The notes beneath the pieces were generated by a model. That model searched no databases and was not told the origin of the DNA. It saw only the letters and a program-made list of their open reading frames with translations. Shown here piece by piece: positions 1 through 6,546 of a DNA stretch of 12,565 nt. Position 1 is the first letter of the stretch, and the number at the start of each line of letters is the position of its first letter. Origin of the DNA: Actinomycetota bacterium (GTDB lineage: Bacteria; Actinomycetota; Acidimicrobiia; Acidimicrobiales; Acidimicrobiaceae); the NCBI GenBank assembly GCA_004366215.1, contig SIRY01000007.1:1-12565 (forward strand). Direction: 5' to 3'. The position numbers and the translations under genes are program-made.

Positions 1-314
1 CGGTGGACCGCGTGCGCCGCCGTCACGAGGGAACCAAGGTCCTGCGAGCGTAGCACGACCCAGCGGTAGCCAAAGTCGTCGGTCGTCAAGGACGTCGAGG
101 TGTCGCCAAGCTCTCCGATGACGTCGCGGAACTCCTCTTCGGTGTTGGCGAACGCAGCGCCTGATGCGGGTTTGAACACGACAGCACCCCAGCTCTCGCT
201 GACGAGGTTCGCCGCGACCTCGAGCGTGATCGCAGCGCCAGGCAGGGCAAACAGGGCGTCGAGCTTCGGCTGCGCCACCTTCGAGCGACCAAAGATCGTG
301 TCGAAGATGCCCAC
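1..314 (-). CDS. pspAB: PspA-associated protein PspAB (3' end outside window)
   Basis: A GTG start at 314 opens a frame that stays open to the window edge (104 codons seen). The protein begins MGIFDTIFGRSKVAQPKLDA and continues with LFALPGAAITLE, a Trp-Gly-Ala-Val-Val-Phe stretch, and an acidic block ending in DDFGYRWVVLRS. I recognise this as the actinobacterial PspAB family, a small protein linked to the phage-shock (PspA) membrane-stress response. Its molecular role is not established. The start lies 1 nt after the htpX stop, so the two genes are almost certainly co-transcribed and translationally coupled. No signal peptide or membrane segment is visible, so it is probably cytoplasmic or peripheral to the membrane. 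Family assignment is from recalled sequence features, not a search. The C-terminus is missing only because the window begins there. Confidence 0.85.
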   Translation of the reverse strand, partial: MGIFDTIFGRSKVAQPKLDALFALPGAAITLEVAANLVSESWGAVVFKPASGAAFANTEEEFRDVIGELGDTSTSLTTDDFGYRWVVLRSQDLGSLVTAAHAVH

Positions 315-315
315 G

Positions 316-1272
316 TCACTCAGCCTTTCCAAGCTGGCGCTCGAGCTCGTCGAGTTGCGCGATGCGGCGCTCGATCGAGGGGTGCGTCGAGAACAGCTCG
401 CCAAGACCGACGCCGCCACGAGGTGCGATGGCGGGCGCGAAGAAGAACGCGTTGAAGGCCTGGGCACTGCGCAGATCCCGGGTAGGAATCTGGCCCATCG
501 CACCGCTGATCCGAAGCAGCGCCGACTTCAGGAGGGCAGGGCGGCCGATGAGGATGGCCCCGGAGCGGTCGGCGGCGAGCTCACGGTAGCGACTCAGGGC
601 CCGAATGAGCAGGAAGCTGATGGCGTAGACGAGCGCCGAGACCACCATGACGACGAGCTCGAGAGCCACGAGCTGGCCCTCACCCTGGAGCTGGTTGCCT
701 CCGCGGCCGCGTCCACCGCCGTAGGACATGCCTCCAGAGAAGAGCTCAGAGTAGAACATGAACCGAACCAGCAGACCTGCGAGGACACCGATGAACGACG
801 CGATCGTCATCACCGCGACGTCTCGGTGGGCGCCGTGGCTGAGCTCGTGGGAGAGCACGGCCTCGAGCTCCGCCGGGCTGAGGCGCCGCTGGATGCCCCG
901 AGTCACGCACACGACCGCATTCGATGGGCTACGTCCCGTGGCGAAGGCGTTCGGGATGTCGAGCTCCGAGACGGCGACCTTCGGCATCGGCATATCCGCG
1001 AGCGCGCAGAGCCGCTCGACGATCTGGTAGAGCTCAGGCTCCTGCTCTCGTGTCACGAGGTGCGCCCGCATGCCAAAGAGGGCGATCTTGTCGGAGTAGA
1101 AGAACTGGACGAAGAGCAGGATGGCAGCGATCACGACGACGGTGAGCGTGCCGACGCCGAGGGCGATGAGCAGCCCGAAGAACGCCACGTAGACGAGACC
1201 GAGGAGGAAGAGCGTAAAGCCCATGCGAAACGTCAGACCGCGATCCTTAGCAAAGCGAGTCGTACCACTCAT
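316..1272 (-). CDS. htpX: HtpX-type M48 membrane zinc metalloprotease
   Basis: 318 residues. It is an integral membrane protease that degrades misfolded membrane proteins, with its active site facing the cytoplasm (family knowledge). Visible parts are two N-terminal hydrophobic segments (about residues 17-60), zinc motif HELSH at 142-146 followed by GAHRD, two more membrane segments (about 152-176 and 201-225), the third zinc ligand in ELAADR (231-236), and the C-terminal FSTHPSIERRI box (294-304) typical of HtpX. The residue after HELSH is Gly where Val is usual. A glycine-rich loop (about 180-193) separates membrane segments three and four. I start at ATG 1272 because GGAGGAG lies 6 nt upstream; a longer frame from 1332 adds 20 residues that do not look like HtpX and lacks such a site. 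Stop at 316, with PspAB following after 1 nt, which suggests an envelope-stress operon. Confidence 0.95.
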   Translation of the reverse strand: MSGTTRFAKDRGLTFRMGFTLFLLGLVYVAFFGLLIALGVGTLTVVVIAAILLFVQFFYSDKIALFGMRAHLVTREQEPELYQIVERLCALADMPMPKVAVSELDIPNAFATGRSPSNAVVCVTRGIQRRLSPAELEAVLSHELSHGAHRDVAVMTIASFIGVLAGLLVRFMFYSELFSGGMSYGGGRGRGGNQLQGEGQLVALELVVMVVSALVYAISFLLIRALSRYRELAADRSGAILIGRPALLKSALLRISGAMGQIPTRDLRSAQAFNAFFFAPAIAPRGGVGLGELFSTHPSIERRIAQLDELERQLGKAE

Positions 1273-1278
1273 GCTGGA

Positions 1279-1285
1279 CTCCTCC
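1279..1285 (-). promoter_or_regulatory. Strong ribosome binding site deciding the htpX start
   Basis: On the minus strand GGAGGAG is followed by 6 nt (TCCAGC) and ATG at 1272. This is the best Shine-Dalgarno match in the window and fixes the htpX start at 1272 rather than at 1332. Confidence 0.85.
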
Positions 1286-1400
1286 GTGTCGTACGACGCC
1301 CAGTACTTCTGTAGTCTGCACTGAGAACCCAAGAGCCTCCTGAGGCCGGGGGACGAGAATCCCGAGGACGCGACGGTGGCACCTGAGGCGCATCCACAGC

Positions 1401-1406
1401 TAGCCT
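1401..1406 (+). promoter_or_regulatory. Candidate -10 element for cmk in the htpX/cmk divergent region
   Basis: TAGCCT matches the actinobacterial TANNNT -10 pattern and would start transcription near 1413, giving a leader of about 34 nt with the AGGGGCG ribosome site at 1434-1440 in front of the cmk GTG. The overlapping TAGCCTA reads TAGGCTA on the other strand, so it could also serve htpX, but with a 130 nt leader. No convincing -35 box is visible. The rest of the 174 bp gap (1273-1446) holds nothing else I can name. Confidence 0.4.
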
Positions 1407-1446
1407 ACCCGCTCGTGTCGAGGTCGGCGGGGCAGGGGCGAAGACC

Positions 1447-2046
1447 GTGATCGTCGCGATCGACGGCATGTCTGGCACCGGCAAGTCCACCCTCGCGGCG
1501 CGTCTCGCGACGGCACTCGGGGTTGCGTGCCTCAACACCGGCTTGTACTTCCGGTGGGCCGCGTGGGTGGCCGCGACGCGGCGCCTTGAGGTGTCGGAGC
1601 TGCCGGCGGTGATTCTGGCCCAGGGTGCGCCTCTCGGGCTCTACCACGAGGCGCAGGCGCACGAGTCGGAGTTGCGCGGAGGTGAGGTGGCAGCGATGCT
1701 CGGCCCGATCACGGTGGACCCTGCAGTTCGCGCTGCTGTGCTCGAGCGTGAGCGCAGCGACATCGGGGTGCTCGGCGACGCGATCGTCGAGGGGCGCGAC
1801 ATCGGCACCGTCGTCGTGCCGGACGCGACGCTCAAGCTCTTCCTCGTCGCAACTGACGAGGTCCGGGTTGCCCGTCGCCGAGGCGAAGGTCTCGCGGTGC
1901 TCGAGCGTGACCGTCTCAACGCACGCCGTGCCGTCGCCCCGGCGCTCCCGGCCGACGACGCGGTAGTCGTCGACACGTCGAGCGTGGGCGTTGACGAGCT
2001 CGTCGGGCGCGTCCTGCGCCTCATCGAGGCGCTGGGGTTGCGGTGA
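1447..2046 (+). CDS. cmk: Cytidylate (CMP/dCMP) kinase, compact form
   Basis: 199 residues from GTG 1447, preceded by AGGGGCG at 6 nt spacing. The enzyme transfers phosphate from ATP to CMP/dCMP in the cytoplasm. Seen: P-loop GMSGTGKST (7-15), NTGLYFRW where the family normally has D(S/T)GxxYR, a VRAAVLERER helix, the signature EGRDIGTVV with PDA, and RRAVAPALPADDAVVVDTS near the C-terminus. It is shorter than the usual 215-230 residues: the nucleotide lid between RVARRR and RRAVAP is about a dozen residues shorter than in E. coli Cmk. By eye, two conserved Asp positions (DxG start and RD in the lid) are Asn here. The core signatures make the family certain; substrate preference may differ. 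The stop overlaps the plsC start (TGATG), so the two are coupled. Confidence 0.93.
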   Translation: MIVAIDGMSGTGKSTLAARLATALGVACLNTGLYFRWAAWVAATRRLEVSELPAVILAQGAPLGLYHEAQAHESELRGGEVAAMLGPITVDPAVRAAVLERERSDIGVLGDAIVEGRDIGTVVVPDATLKLFLVATDEVRVARRRGEGLAVLERDRLNARRAVAPALPADDAVVVDTSSVGVDELVGRVLRLIEALGLR

Positions 2047-2762
2047 TGGTCGAGGTCGGCTCCGCTGTCCAGCGCGGGTTCTACCGCTTCGCACGCGAGG
2101 TCGTGCGCGGGTGGAACCGCGCGCTCTTCGCTGTGGAGGTGGGGTTCGAAGCCGCTCTTCCACCGCCGCCGTACCTGCTGGCACCGACGCATCGGTCGAA
2201 CCTCGATACGCCGTTGATCGGCTCCATCACAGGTGATCCGATGGCCTACATGGCCAAGGCGGGTGTCATGGAGGCCCCACTCTTTGGGAGCTTGCTCCGC
2301 CTCCTCGGTGGCTTTGCGGTGCACCGCGACGCGACCGATCGTGATGCGGTCGAGCTCGCCCTCGGCGCGCTCGCGAGTGGCACGTCGCTCGTCGTCTTCC
2401 CTGAAGGGACACGCCGTCGGGGGCCTAGGGTGGTTGACATCGAGGAAGGAGCGGCCTACCTCGCGCTGCGCGCTGACGTACCTCTCGTGCCTGCCGCGAT
2501 CGCTGGATCTGAGCGCGCAATGCCCCCCGGCGCACCGTTCATCCTGCCCGCACCTGTTGCGATCGAAGTCGGCGCTCCGCTCTGGCCTGGTGAGGCGAGG
2601 ACGCTGTGGGGCCGGCGGGTGAGGCGCAGCGACGTGGCTCACCTGAGCGCACGCCTCGAGGACGAGCTCAACCGGCTCCTCGTCAAGGCTCGCGCCTCAC
2701 GTCGGCGCATCGTCGCGGCGGGTCAGCGGATCCACGAGGATCCGCGAGAATGGCCGCACTGA
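2046..2762 (+). CDS. plsC: 1-acylglycerol-3-phosphate O-acyltransferase (PlsC family)
   Basis: 238 residues. It acylates lysophosphatidic acid to phosphatidic acid at the inner membrane face in phospholipid synthesis. Motifs seen: HRSNLD at 49-54 (the catalytic HX4D), GGFAVHRD at 88-95, FPEGTR at 118-123 and VPLVPAAIAGS at 145-155, which are the four acyltransferase blocks in order. No clear membrane helix is present, and the basic C-terminal tail could help membrane attachment. ATG 2046 shares one base with the cmk stop (TGATG); a GTG directly before it at 2043 is an alternative adding one residue. It follows cmk as in the cmk-plsC arrangement known from Firmicutes and Thermotogae. Convergent with ispH, with a 39 bp gap. 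The exact acyl acceptor within the family cannot be told from sequence. Confidence 0.93.
   Translation: MVEVGSAVQRGFYRFAREVVRGWNRALFAVEVGFEAALPPPPYLLAPTHRSNLDTPLIGSITGDPMAYMAKAGVMEAPLFGSLLRLLGGFAVHRDATDRDAVELALGALASGTSLVVFPEGTRRRGPRVVDIEEGAAYLALRADVPLVPAAIAGSERAMPPGAPFILPAPVAIEVGAPLWPGEARTLWGRRVRRSDVAHLSARLEDELNRLLVKARASRRRIVAAGQRIHEDPREWPH
2726..2745. repeat. Perfect 8-bp inverted repeat at the end of plsC (possible terminator)
   Basis: GCGGATCC, loop ACGA, GGATCCGC: a perfect 8-bp stem with a 4-nt loop, ending 17 nt before the plsC stop base 2762. It sits at the convergent plsC/ispH junction and could act on transcripts from both sides. There is no T tract, and it encodes part of the PlsC tail (RIHEDPR), so a terminator role is a guess. 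Confidence 0.4.
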
Positions 2763-2801
2763 GGTGAGCCCACAACGCTCCCCTCGAGTGAGCCTGCGGG
2801 A

Positions 2802-3845
2802 TCAGACGGCGTGGGCCACGGTGCCGAGGCTGTCGAGCACGGCCTGGGCAGACTCGCGCTCGGTTGCACTGTCGAGGTCGGCGTCGGTCGCCGCCGCGAC
2901 CAGCCCGGCCACGGCGCTCACGAGGTCGCGCAGCTCCGGCGGCAACGGGAAGAACTCATCCTCATCGAGCGCGTGGAGCTCCTCGACCCCGAGGCGAGGC
3001 GCGAGCGCTCGTACGATGTCGCTCACGACGCTCTCTGCAGCCGAGGCTCCGGCGGTCAGACCAACGACGCCGTGGAACGGACCGACGAGCTCTTCGGGCC
3101 GATTGACACGCTCGACGTGACGCACGCCGGCTGCTCGAGCGACCCGTTCGAGGGCGCGGGTGTTCGAGGAGTTCGCCGAGCCGACGACGACGACAGCGTC
3201 GACGTGGGCGGCGAGCGCGGTGAGAGCCGCCTGACGGTTCGTGGTGGCGTAGCACAGGTCTGAGCGGCTCGGTTGCCACACGGCGCCGTGGGCGCGCTCG
3301 CGGACGACGGCGGCGATCTCCTCCCACTCAGCTACGGGGAGGGTGGTTTGGGCGAGCAACGCGATCGGCTGCGAAGGGTCGAGAGCGACCTCGCGAGCGT
3401 CCTCGATCGTCTCGACGAAGCGGATCGCCTCGGGGGCCTCGGCGGTCGCACCCTCTGCTTCCTCGTGGCCACGGTGACCGACGTAGACGATCTGGTATCC
3501 GCGGGCGGCTCTCGTGCGGATCTCGTGGTGCACCTTCGTCACGAGTGGGCAGACAGCGTCGACGACGATGCTCGAGCGCTCGCGCGCGGCGGCGAGCACC
3601 TCGGGTGCTGTTCCGTGGGCAGAGAGCATGAGAGGTCGGCCGGGCGGCACCGCACGCACGTCGTCGACGAAGACGACGCCAGCGGCCTCGAACGCCTCGA
3701 CGACGAGTCGGTTGTGGACGATCTCGTGGTAGCAGTACACCGGCGGCTCGAACAGGCGCACCATCCATCCCAGCGCGGCGATCGCGCGCTCGACGCCGGC
3801 GCAGAAGCCGCGGGGCGAGGCGAGGATGACCTTCTCGACAGCCAC
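2802..3845 (-). CDS. ispH: 4-hydroxy-3-methylbut-2-enyl diphosphate reductase
   Basis: 347 residues. A cytoplasmic [4Fe-4S] enzyme that reduces HMBPP to IPP and DMAPP, the last MEP-pathway step. Cluster cysteines: C14 in RGFCAGV, C99 in DAVCPLVTKVH and C198 in SDLCYATTNRQ. Substrate residues: H40/H44 region (YHEIVHN), H77 (SAHGT), catalytic Glu E129 in GHEEAEG (family GHPEVEG), TT at 167-168, SSN 226-228 in GSANSSNT and S268 in TAGASA. All key residues are present. The C-terminus runs about 40 Ala/Val/Asp-rich residues beyond the usual end near FPLPPELR (299-306). GTG start at 3845; a TAGACT box lies 6 nt upstream, with no ribosome site, implying a leaderless mRNA. It is inverted relative to its usual partners cmk and plsC. 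Confidence 0.97.
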   Translation of the reverse strand: MAVEKVILASPRGFCAGVERAIAALGWMVRLFEPPVYCYHEIVHNRLVVEAFEAAGVVFVDDVRAVPPGRPLMLSAHGTAPEVLAAARERSSIVVDAVCPLVTKVHHEIRTRAARGYQIVYVGHRGHEEAEGATAEAPEAIRFVETIEDAREVALDPSQPIALLAQTTLPVAEWEEIAAVVRERAHGAVWQPSRSDLCYATTNRQAALTALAAHVDAVVVVGSANSSNTRALERVARAAGVRHVERVNRPEELVGPFHGVVGLTAGASAAESVVSDIVRALAPRLGVEELHALDEDEFFPLPPELRDLVSAVAGLVAAATDADLDSATERESAQAVLDSLGTVAHAV

Positions 3846-3851
3846 AGCCCC

Positions 3852-3857
3852 AGTCTA
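3852..3857 (-). promoter_or_regulatory. TAGACT -10 box for leaderless ispH
   Basis: On the minus strand TAGACT is followed by six bases (GGGGCT) and then the ispH GTG at 3845. A -10 hexamer at this distance places the transcription start on or next to the start codon. No TTGACA-like -35 is visible 16-19 bp upstream. Confidence 0.65.
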
Positions 3858-3891
3858 GGAGGAGAGCCAGAGCTCCGGCGGGCGTGTTGGC

Positions 3892-3897
3892 TAGGCT
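3892..3897 (+). promoter_or_regulatory. TAGGCT -10 box for leaderless DUF512 gene
   Basis: TAGGCT is followed by seven bases (CGAGAAG) and GTG at 3905. This matches the leaderless arrangement seen for ispH on the opposite strand only 34 bp away and supports 3905 over the upstream in-frame GTG at 3884 as the start. Confidence 0.6.
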
Positions 3898-3904
3898 CGA
3901 GAAG

Positions 3905-5257
3905 GTGACACGAGCGCACGTGGTAGCCGTTGACCCGGGGTCGCCTGCTGCACGCGCCGGCGTGGCGGTCGGCGACGTGCTCGTGGCGGTCAACGGAGTC
4001 GAACCTCGTGACGTCATCGAGTATCGCCTGCTCGTCGCTGAGGCGAACCCGCAGGTACGTCTCGAGCGAGGAGGCAGGCTCGTCGATGTCGCCGTCGAGA
4101 AGCTCGCTGGTGCGCCGCTTGGGGTCACGCTGTCCGAGGCGATCTTCGACGGCGTGACGACCTGTGACAACCACTGCGAGTTCTGCTTCATCTACCAGCT
4201 GCCACGAGGGCTGCGACGTACCCTCTACGTCAAAGACGATGACTACCGCCTCTCGTTCCTCTACGGAAACTTCACGACGCTCACGCGTTTTACCGAGGCT
4301 GACCTCGAGCGCGTCATCGCCGAACGGCTGAGCCCGCTCTACGTGTCGGTCCACACGACGAACCCGACGCTGCGAGCCTCGATGCTGCGTAACCCGCGGG
4401 GCGCGGTGTCACTGCGGTGGCTCGTCGCCCTCGTGGCGGCTGGCGTCGAGGTCCACGCCCAGATCGTGCTCGTACCGGGTCGTAACGACGGCGACGAGCT
4501 CGCTGCGACCCTCGCGGAGCTCGCGCTCATGGTGCCCGGACTGCGCAGCATCGGCGTCGTGCCCTACGGCCAGTCGAGCATGAGTCGCGAGGCCCTCCGG
4601 ACGGCCACGGCGCAGGAGGCCCGCGACGCGATCGCGACGATCGAGCGTTACGACGCGTGGGCTCGCGCGACCGAGCACCCACGCGCCTGGGCGGCCGACG
4701 AGCTCTACCTGCTCGGGGGCGTGACCATGCCCGCGCTCGAGCTCTACGGGGATCTGCCGCAGTGGGAGAACGGGATCGGCATGGTGCGGGCCTTCGAGGC
4801 GGAGTTCGAGGGGAGGCGGCCTCCTCCGAACGCGGCGGGGAGCGGATTCTTCCAGGCGATCGACGGTGCTCCGGCACTTGGCTACCGTGCGATGCGGGGG
4901 CGCCGGCGCGAGGCTCCGCCTCGAGGCGCGACGACCGCGGTCCTCACGTCGACCTACGGTGCCGCGATCCTCGAGCCGTTGCTGGCCCGTCACGGCTTTG
5001 GCCACGTGCGCGTGGTGGGCGTCCAGAACGAGTTCTTCGGCGGTAACGTGGCTGTCGCGGGCCTGCTGGCGGGTCGAGACGTGCGGTCGGCGGTCGCAGA
5101 TCTCGACGAGGATCGGCTCTTGCTGCCCGACGTATGCCTGTCGGGTGGACGCTTCATCGACGGCGTGGCGATCGAGGAGCTCGACGCACGGGTCGAGGTC
5201 ATCGAGACGAACGGGTGGGCTCTACGACGCGCACTCGAGCGGGGGCGGGCAGCGTGA
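3905..5257 (+). CDS. PDZ / radical-SAM-like / DUF512 iron-sulfur protein
   Basis: 450 residues from GTG 3905. Order: N-terminal PDZ-like part (about 1-75; DPGSPAARAGVAVGDVLVAV), a cysteine cluster CDNHCEFCF (about 87-95; C-x3-C-x2-C, as in radical SAM enzymes), a TIM-barrel-like middle with LVPGRNDG and VVPYGQSS, and the C-terminal DUF512 part with LTSTYGA, VQNEFFGGNVAVAGLL and LPDVCLSGG. I recognise the family described as DUF512 / putative FeS oxidoreductase, common in Clostridia and cyanobacteria; its reaction is unknown. A 4Fe-4S cluster is inferred from the cysteine spacing. The stop overlaps the der start by 4 nt (GTGA), so expression is coupled to a ribosome-assembly GTPase, and the same neighbourhood occurs in other phyla. 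The alternative start at 3884 would add seven residues but places the -10 box inside the gene. Confidence 0.9.
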   Translation: MTRAHVVAVDPGSPAARAGVAVGDVLVAVNGVEPRDVIEYRLLVAEANPQVRLERGGRLVDVAVEKLAGAPLGVTLSEAIFDGVTTCDNHCEFCFIYQLPRGLRRTLYVKDDDYRLSFLYGNFTTLTRFTEADLERVIAERLSPLYVSVHTTNPTLRASMLRNPRGAVSLRWLVALVAAGVEVHAQIVLVPGRNDGDELAATLAELALMVPGLRSIGVVPYGQSSMSREALRTATAQEARDAIATIERYDAWARATEHPRAWAADELYLLGGVTMPALELYGDLPQWENGIGMVRAFEAEFEGRRPPPNAAGSGFFQAIDGAPALGYRAMRGRRREAPPRGATTAVLTSTYGAAILEPLLARHGFGHVRVVGVQNEFFGGNVAVAGLLAGRDVRSAVADLDEDRLLLPDVCLSGGRFIDGVAIEELDARVEVIETNGWALRRALERGRAA

Positions 5258-6537
5258 AGCGCGTCGTCATCGTTGGCCGCCCGAACGTGGGCAAGTCGAG
5301 CCTGTTCAACCGGATCGTCGGGCGTCGCGACGCGGTGGTCGAGGAGCGACCGAAGGTGACGCGTGACGCGAAGGAGTCGATCGTGCAGTGGCGCGGCGTG
5401 TCGTTCGTGCTCGTCGACACCGGAGGGTACCTCCACGGTGCGAGGGGCCTCGATGCGGCCGTGTCGGCGATGGTGGAGACGTCGCTCAAGCGAGCCGACC
5501 TGGCTCTCGTCGTCGTCGACGCGCGGGTTGCGCCAACCGACGAGGACGCTGAGGCAGCGCGAGTCGTGACCCGCTCCTCTGTGGCCTCCGTGCTCGTCGC
5601 GAACAAGGTCGACGCCGAGGTCCACGGCCTCGAGGTCTGGGAGTATCTCCGGCTCGGCCTTGGAACCCCGCTGAGCGTCTCTGCGGTGCACGGGCGTGGC
5701 ATCGGCGAGCTCCTCGATCGCGTCGTCGAGGAGCTCGGTGTCCACGAGGACGACGAGCGACCGAGCGAGGCGGCGATCTCGGTTGCGATCGTCGGTCGCC
5801 CGAACGTGGGCAAGTCGAGCCTGTTCAACCGACTCGTTGGCGAGGAACGCGCGATCGTCTACGACCAGCCGGGTACCACGGTCGACTCCATCGACACCGT
5901 GGTGGAGACCAGCGAGGGACGGATTCGCTTCGTCGACACTGCAGGACTGCGGCGTCGAAGTCGTTTCGAACCGGGCACTGAGTACTTCTCCATGGTGCGC
6001 ACCTTGGCAGCGATCGACCGAGCCGACGTCTCGTTGCTCGTCGTCGACGCGACCGAGGGTGTCACCGCCTGGGATCAGCGTCTCGTCGAGCGCATCGATG
6101 CGGCCGGCTCACCCGTCGTCGTGGTGCTCAACAAGTGGGACCTCCTCGACGAGGAGGGCAAGCGTCGCATCGAGCACGACGTCAGCGAACGGTTGGCCTT
6201 CGTCGCGGGTCTCGAGCCGGTGCGGACCTCGGCGCGCTCGGGGAGAGGGGTGCACCGCATTCTGCCTGCGATCGCAGCTGCTCGGGCCGACTACGAGCGG
6301 CGCATCCCTACCGCGGTGCTCAATCGCTTCGTCGCGCGCGTGCAGGCAGAGAACCCAGCACGAGAGGGACGCATCCTCTACGCGGTGCAAGGTGCTGCAC
6401 GTCCGCCTACCATTACCCTCTTTGCGACGCGAACCTTGGCACCTGCGTACCTTCGGTTTCTCGAGCGTCGGATCCGAGAGGAGTTTGCGATGCACCAAAC
6501 GCCGATCAAGCTCCGAGTTCGCCGCCGCGGAGCGTGA
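5254..6537 (+). CDS. der: Ribosome-assembly GTPase Der (EngA)
   Basis: 427 residues. Der has two GTPase domains in tandem and acts in 50S ribosomal subunit maturation. Domain 1: GRPNVGKSS at 8-16, VTRD (35-38), DTGG (55-58), NKVD (117-120). Domain 2: GRPNVGKSS at 181-189, PGTTVDSID (206-214), DTAG (228-231), NKWD (293-296). The C-terminal KH-like domain starts about 350 and ends in HQTPIKLRVRRR. Domain 2 has Val where most Der proteins have Arg in GTTRDSID. I chose GTG 5254, which overlaps the preceding stop (GTGA) and begins KRVVIVGRP; a longer frame from ATG 5134 only reads the upstream gene in another frame. A G-rich stretch (5241-5249) may serve as ribosome site. It follows the DUF512 gene and precedes a carboxyltransferase gene after 9 nt. 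Confidence 0.97.
   Translation: MKRVVIVGRPNVGKSSLFNRIVGRRDAVVEERPKVTRDAKESIVQWRGVSFVLVDTGGYLHGARGLDAAVSAMVETSLKRADLALVVVDARVAPTDEDAEAARVVTRSSVASVLVANKVDAEVHGLEVWEYLRLGLGTPLSVSAVHGRGIGELLDRVVEELGVHEDDERPSEAAISVAIVGRPNVGKSSLFNRLVGEERAIVYDQPGTTVDSIDTVVETSEGRIRFVDTAGLRRRSRFEPGTEYFSMVRTLAAIDRADVSLLVVDATEGVTAWDQRLVERIDAAGSPVVVVLNKWDLLDEEGKRRIEHDVSERLAFVAGLEPVRTSARSGRGVHRILPAIAAARADYERRIPTAVLNRFVARVQAENPAREGRILYAVQGAARPPTITLFATRTLAPAYLRFLERRIREEFAMHQTPIKLRVRRRGA
5278..5312 (+). repeat. 35-bp direct repeat inside der, copy 1 (first P-loop)
   Basis: A 35-base stretch encoding RPNVGKSSLFNR of the first GTPase domain is identical base for base to 5797-5831. The protein similarity is expected for Der; identity at every silent position is more than the protein requires. 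Confidence 0.85.
5797..5831 (+). repeat. 35-bp direct repeat inside der, copy 2 (second P-loop)
   Basis: Second copy of the 35-base P-loop repeat, 519 bp downstream of the first and in the same reading frame. Confidence 0.85.
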
Positions 6538-6546
6538 GGGGCTCGC

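Noticed and set aside
100..1314. Long plus-strand frame of 404 codons
   Set aside because: It is the antisense shadow of htpX and pspAB; the minus strand shows clear HELSH and other protease motifs, and the plus translation is low-complexity Arg/Glu/Ala.
3884..3904. Earlier GTG start for the DUF512 protein
   Set aside because: No ribosome site precedes it and it would place the TAGGCT promoter box within the coding region; not excluded, but less likely.
5134..5253. Upstream ATG extension of der
   Set aside because: The added 40 residues are the DUF512 gene read in another frame; Der proteins start just before the first P-loop, matching GTG 5254.
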